Assembly: GCA_004194705.1 (NCBI GenBank)
Contig: SADC01001344.1
Span: forward strand, 62,001 to 126,000
DNA from: Ditylenchus dipsaci
Lineage: Eukaryota; Nematoda; Chromadorea; Rhabditida; Anguinidae
Length of the DNA: 64,000 nt
Reading direction: 5' to 3'
The notes beneath the pieces are model-generated. The model saw only the letters and a program-made list of their open reading frames with translations, did no database searches and was not told the origin of the DNA. A program made the translations under genes and the position numbers. Below are positions 62,501-64,000 of this stretch, piece after piece. Each line of letters begins with the position of its first letter. The first letter of the stretch is position 1.

Positions 62501-63870
62501 GTAAAGAACTTACAGTAACGAGCGCATGGCAACATAAAGCTGAAATCAATTCCAAGGATACTCAAGTCAAAGCAATAATAAAATAATATGTTGCATGAAA
62601 AGGATTGAAAAAGAAATTTTTGGTTACATTATTATTGTTGAAATATGAAAAAATTAGGCATTAATCAACCACTGACTCATTTTTATGGAATTCAGGGGCA
62701 CAAACGCTTTCCACAAGACCAAGTCGGTGCCAGCCACCTCCTCGTGTGCCATATCTCTCAGCTCTACCCTGCTCCCAAACGTTGCACTGCTACATTGCCG
62801 TGTGTCGATGCTTTAGAGAGACACGAGCTTATGCTCCTAAGGATGGCTGATGTCATTCCTAATGGGTAAGTCCCTAATCCAGCTGATCAAAAAATCCATT
62901 TTTCTTCAGGCTAAATGCCTGTCACAGATTTCGAAACCAATCCAGGAACAATTCTACTAGTTTTGTAAATGGTTACCCGTCTTCTAGTGCATCCACGGCG
63001 AGTTCTGCTCAAAGTCCTTACTACGCTGGCAACGGAGTGGATTCGACACAACCTGACAATAATACTAATTCCGCTTCTTCAAATGCTATCACGGCTTCGG
63101 AGCTATGCAAAAACTTGATCCAATTTGCTTACCACTTATCAGCGTAAGTGTTTGACTCTAATTTGTGGCCAATAAATTTGAAATTGAAATCTTTTGTAAT
63201 TTGCAGAGCCAAAAGAAAAACCTTAGAAGACCCTGAGCTATACAGAACCAGAACCCATTCCAAGACTGAGGAGCGTCTAAGAAGGAAAATGATCCGCAAC
63301 ATGATCATGGAGTATATTTTTTTTCTTCAGCCTGTTTAAAATTTTTTAAATCTCAACTTTTTACAGAATGCCAGGAAAGCTCGACCACGCTTCGGTTGTG
63401 GCTTACCGAGTTGGTGCATGGAAAACTCGACAATCTCAACAAAACAATGTTGCTGTGCAACCATCCGGACATCCAAACCATTCAGTAAACGGTCTATCCA
63501 CTCCTTTAGCTGTGTTTGACAACCAGCCAGCTCTAAATGGTTACCACAGTCACACCATGCCTCGAAAAAGGATTGAGCAAGAAAATGAACATGAAGAACA
63601 GCAACCAGCAAGTGTGCGCAATAACATTAACTGCTCATTGATTTTAAAAAAGAATGCCCAAAAGGAGCTTGTCACCAAGGTAGAGATTTTTTCCTGAGAA
63701 GTATTGTCAATAAAGGTAAATTTTAGACACTGGTTGAGAGCGGAGAAACAGCTGTTACTGGTAGGAGACGGCTCAATCTTGATATACCTCCTGAGTTGCA
63801 GAGCGAAATAAATTTTTCTCCTGATCATTCAAGAAGAAGTCCATATGAAGAGCAGGCGGTTGGTGATTAA
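56310..63870 (+). CDS. PP2C-like phosphatase domain protein, CG9801 type, 13 exons (5' end missing)
   Basis: It belongs to the PPM/PP2C fold. PPM enzymes are metal-dependent Ser/Thr phosphatases; this CG9801-type branch is described only as PP2C-like. Visible motifs are [13 protein letters not shown] (place of DGHGG), [30 protein letters not shown], and the C-terminal [16 protein letters not shown]. About 790 codons were found. The N-terminal exons A-D are Ser-rich and acidic and no start codon is assigned; it should lie upstream of 56310. Exon phases agree throughout if one base is restored in exon D and one in exon I. A 1.4-kb composite repeat sits in the exon F-G intron. Several metal-binding aspartates of PP2C appear present, so activity is possible but unproven. 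Confidence 0.92.
56577..56656 (+). CDS. PP2C-like exon B
   Basis: It encodes [19 protein letters not shown] then PDGGLTK. The intron before it is 52 bp. Donor AAG|GTGTGA, phase 0. Confidence 0.85.
57110..57560. repeat. Imperfect palindrome in the phosphatase intron B-C
   Basis: AAACACGCACCAAAATACTGA, CTAGTTTCTAAT and GAAAACACTGAGAAATACTC appear with complements. The arms are diverged. Confidence 0.65.
57619..57654 (+). CDS. PP2C-like exon C (12 codons)
   Basis: Micro-exon [12 protein letters not shown], phase 0 to 0, acceptor ttttttag, donor ATG|GTAAAA. The preceding intron holds an imperfect palindrome. Confidence 0.75.
57709..58310 (+). CDS. PP2C-like exon D, start of phosphatase-like domain (one frame break)
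   Basis: It starts [19 protein letters not shown] in the frame set by exons A-C, which hits a stop at 57832-57834. The domain ([35 protein letters not shown]) is in another frame. The exon is 602 nt; one added base, best placed in the A4 run 57828-57831, gives 603 nt, phase 0 to 0. Donor ACG|GTAGGG. Confidence 0.88.
58538..58729 (+). CDS. PP2C-like exon E
   Basis: It encodes [34 protein letters not shown] and [16 protein letters not shown], a PP2C core strand region. 64 codons, phase 0. Acceptor tttgtccag, donor GAG|GTAGGC. Confidence 0.93.
58788..58847 (+). CDS. PP2C-like exon F
   Basis: 20 codons, [20 protein letters not shown], phase 0 to 0. Acceptor tctccag, donor GCA|GTATGT. Confidence 0.9.
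59281..60314 (-). mobile_element. 1,034-bp hAT element with inverted minisatellite arms
   Basis: Terminal repeats CAGTGCTGGCA / TGCCAGCACTG; target duplication CCCCTACG at 59273-59280 and 60315-60322. Both arms are arrays of CTCCGGATCTGGCTCCCGG units in opposite orientation. A transposase remnant is inside. Confidence 0.9.
59693..59956 (-). pseudogene. hAT transposase C-terminal dimerisation remnant
   Basis: The frame contains [20 protein letters not shown], the hAT dimerisation signature (the P-A-T-S-A-x-x-E-R-V-F-S word). The N-terminal zinc finger and catalytic core are absent. About 50 of the 87 codons align with the family. Confidence 0.88.
60680..60800 (-). repeat. Single tRNA-like (SINE-like) sequence
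   Basis: On the minus strand, GCATGGCGCAGTAGGTAGAG (A-box) is followed about 60 bases later by ACGAGTTCAACCGC (B-box-like). No inverted partner and no A-tail are clear. Confidence 0.55.
61071..61298. mobile_element. CCGTATTCTCTC-ended MITE in phosphatase intron F-G
   Basis: ACCGTATTCTCTCTAATAGA faces TCTATTAGAGAGAAAACGGT. The interior AATCGTGTTTGTAGCATTG matches 21301-21541. Confidence 0.75.
61573..61642 (+). CDS. PP2C-like exon G
   Basis: It encodes [20 protein letters not shown] then VEEG. Acceptor atttttag, donor AAG|GTTTGA. The split Gly codon continues in exon H. Confidence 0.9.
61698..61842 (+). CDS. PP2C-like exon H, metal-site SDG motif
   Basis: It encodes [20 protein letters not shown], the SDGxxD motif of PP2C. 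It ends HKTSSQPR with two bases left over. Acceptor cttacag, donor AAT|GTAAGT. The intron before it is 55 bp. Confidence 0.93.
62696..62865 (+). CDS. PP2C-like exon I (probable frame break)
   Basis: Phase from exon H gives [20 protein letters not shown] in the first half. The conserved second half [20 protein letters not shown] is in another frame. One base missing around 62700-62790 reconciles both ends. Acceptor gaattcag, donor ATGG|GTAAGT. Confidence 0.8.
62910..63143 (+). CDS. PP2C-like exon J
   Basis: It encodes [18 protein letters not shown], a Ser/Asn-rich linker, then [17 protein letters not shown]. Acceptor tttcttcag, donor AGC|GTAAGT. Confidence 0.88.
63207..63311 (+). CDS. PP2C-like exon K
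   Basis: It encodes [16 protein letters not shown] and a basic [15 protein letters not shown] segment. Acceptor tttgcag, donor GGA|GTATAT; the intron to exon L is 55 bp. Confidence 0.9.
63367..63679 (+). CDS. PP2C-like exon L, last PP2C motif
   Basis: It opens [18 protein letters not shown], the final PP2C strand with its Asp, then a Gln/Asn/His-rich tail. Acceptor ttttacag, donor AAG|GTAGAG. The intron to exon M is 47 bp. Confidence 0.92.
63727..63870 (+). CDS. PP2C-like exon M, C-terminus
   Basis: It encodes [19 protein letters not shown] and ends YEEQAVGD with TAA at 63868-63870. Acceptor aattttag. No polyadenylation site could be confirmed before the window end. Confidence 0.88.
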   Translation, partial: TLVESGETAVTGRRRLNLDIPPELQSEINFSPDHSRRSPYEEQAVGD

Positions 63871-63917
63871 ATTTTTTTTCATAGAAAATCGAGTTTGCGA
63901 AGAACAGCCCAACTTAA

Positions 63918-64000
63918 AGGGGCATATCAGCGCGTTACACTGGCAATTTCAAATTTTCAAAAGGCGGGGACCAGGCATATTTAAACGAGCATTATTTTTA
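63918..64000. repeat. Start of a family T element at the window edge
   Basis: TTAA at 63914-63917 is followed by AGGGGCATATCAGCG and GGCAATTTCAAATTTTC, like the left end at 29712. The right end is outside the window. Confidence 0.5.

Overview
This is an intron-rich, AT-rich metazoan genome window, most likely an invertebrate. It has spliced genes with both very short introns (about 50-60 bp) and multi-kilobase introns, pyrimidine-rich 3' splice sites, and a very heavy load of cut-and-paste DNA transposon derivatives. No species can be named from the sequence.

Two genes are well supported. (1) A KANK (KN-motif and ankyrin-repeat) homologue lies on the minus strand, 33322 down to 18083, assembled here as 20 exons of about 1,320 codons. 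It has an N-terminal talin-binding KN motif, a long low-complexity middle with a series of Q-T-E/D motifs, and C-terminal ankyrin repeats ending in the usual KANK tail. (2) A protein phosphatase 2C-like gene of the Drosophila CG9801 type lies on the plus strand, 56310-63870. It is assembled as 13 exons with the stop codon seen and the 5' end not found. The two genes are divergent, and the roughly 23 kb between them holds repeats and only weak coding candidates.

Layout: 1-17.5 kb is almost pure repeat (a tetranucleotide microsatellite and many palindromic elements, some nested). 17.5-33.3 kb is KANK, whose introns hold a foldback-like element with tandem-repeat arms, pogo-type and piggyBac-type short elements, and a decayed mariner. 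33.3-56 kb is intergenic: palindromes, a 135-bp tandem repeat, a polyC/polyG-ended element, an element with tRNA-like inverted ends, a possible LTR/primer-binding site, and a few unassigned coding-like stretches. 56.3-63.9 kb is the phosphatase gene, with a second tRNA-like-ended element in one intron, split by a hAT element that still carries a hAT dimerisation-domain remnant.

Two points matter most to a user. First, both real genes show several apparent single-base deletions in coding exons, all the same sign and mostly in runs of four identical bases. Splice-phase bookkeeping balances only if one base is restored at each, which suggests consensus-sequence error rather than dead genes. Second, the repeats include unusual designs: inverted pairs of tRNA-like promoter modules, a structured repeat of about 190 bp carrying strong 5' splice-site sequences on both strands, and a graded set of pogo-like termini that share one template but differ in most bases.
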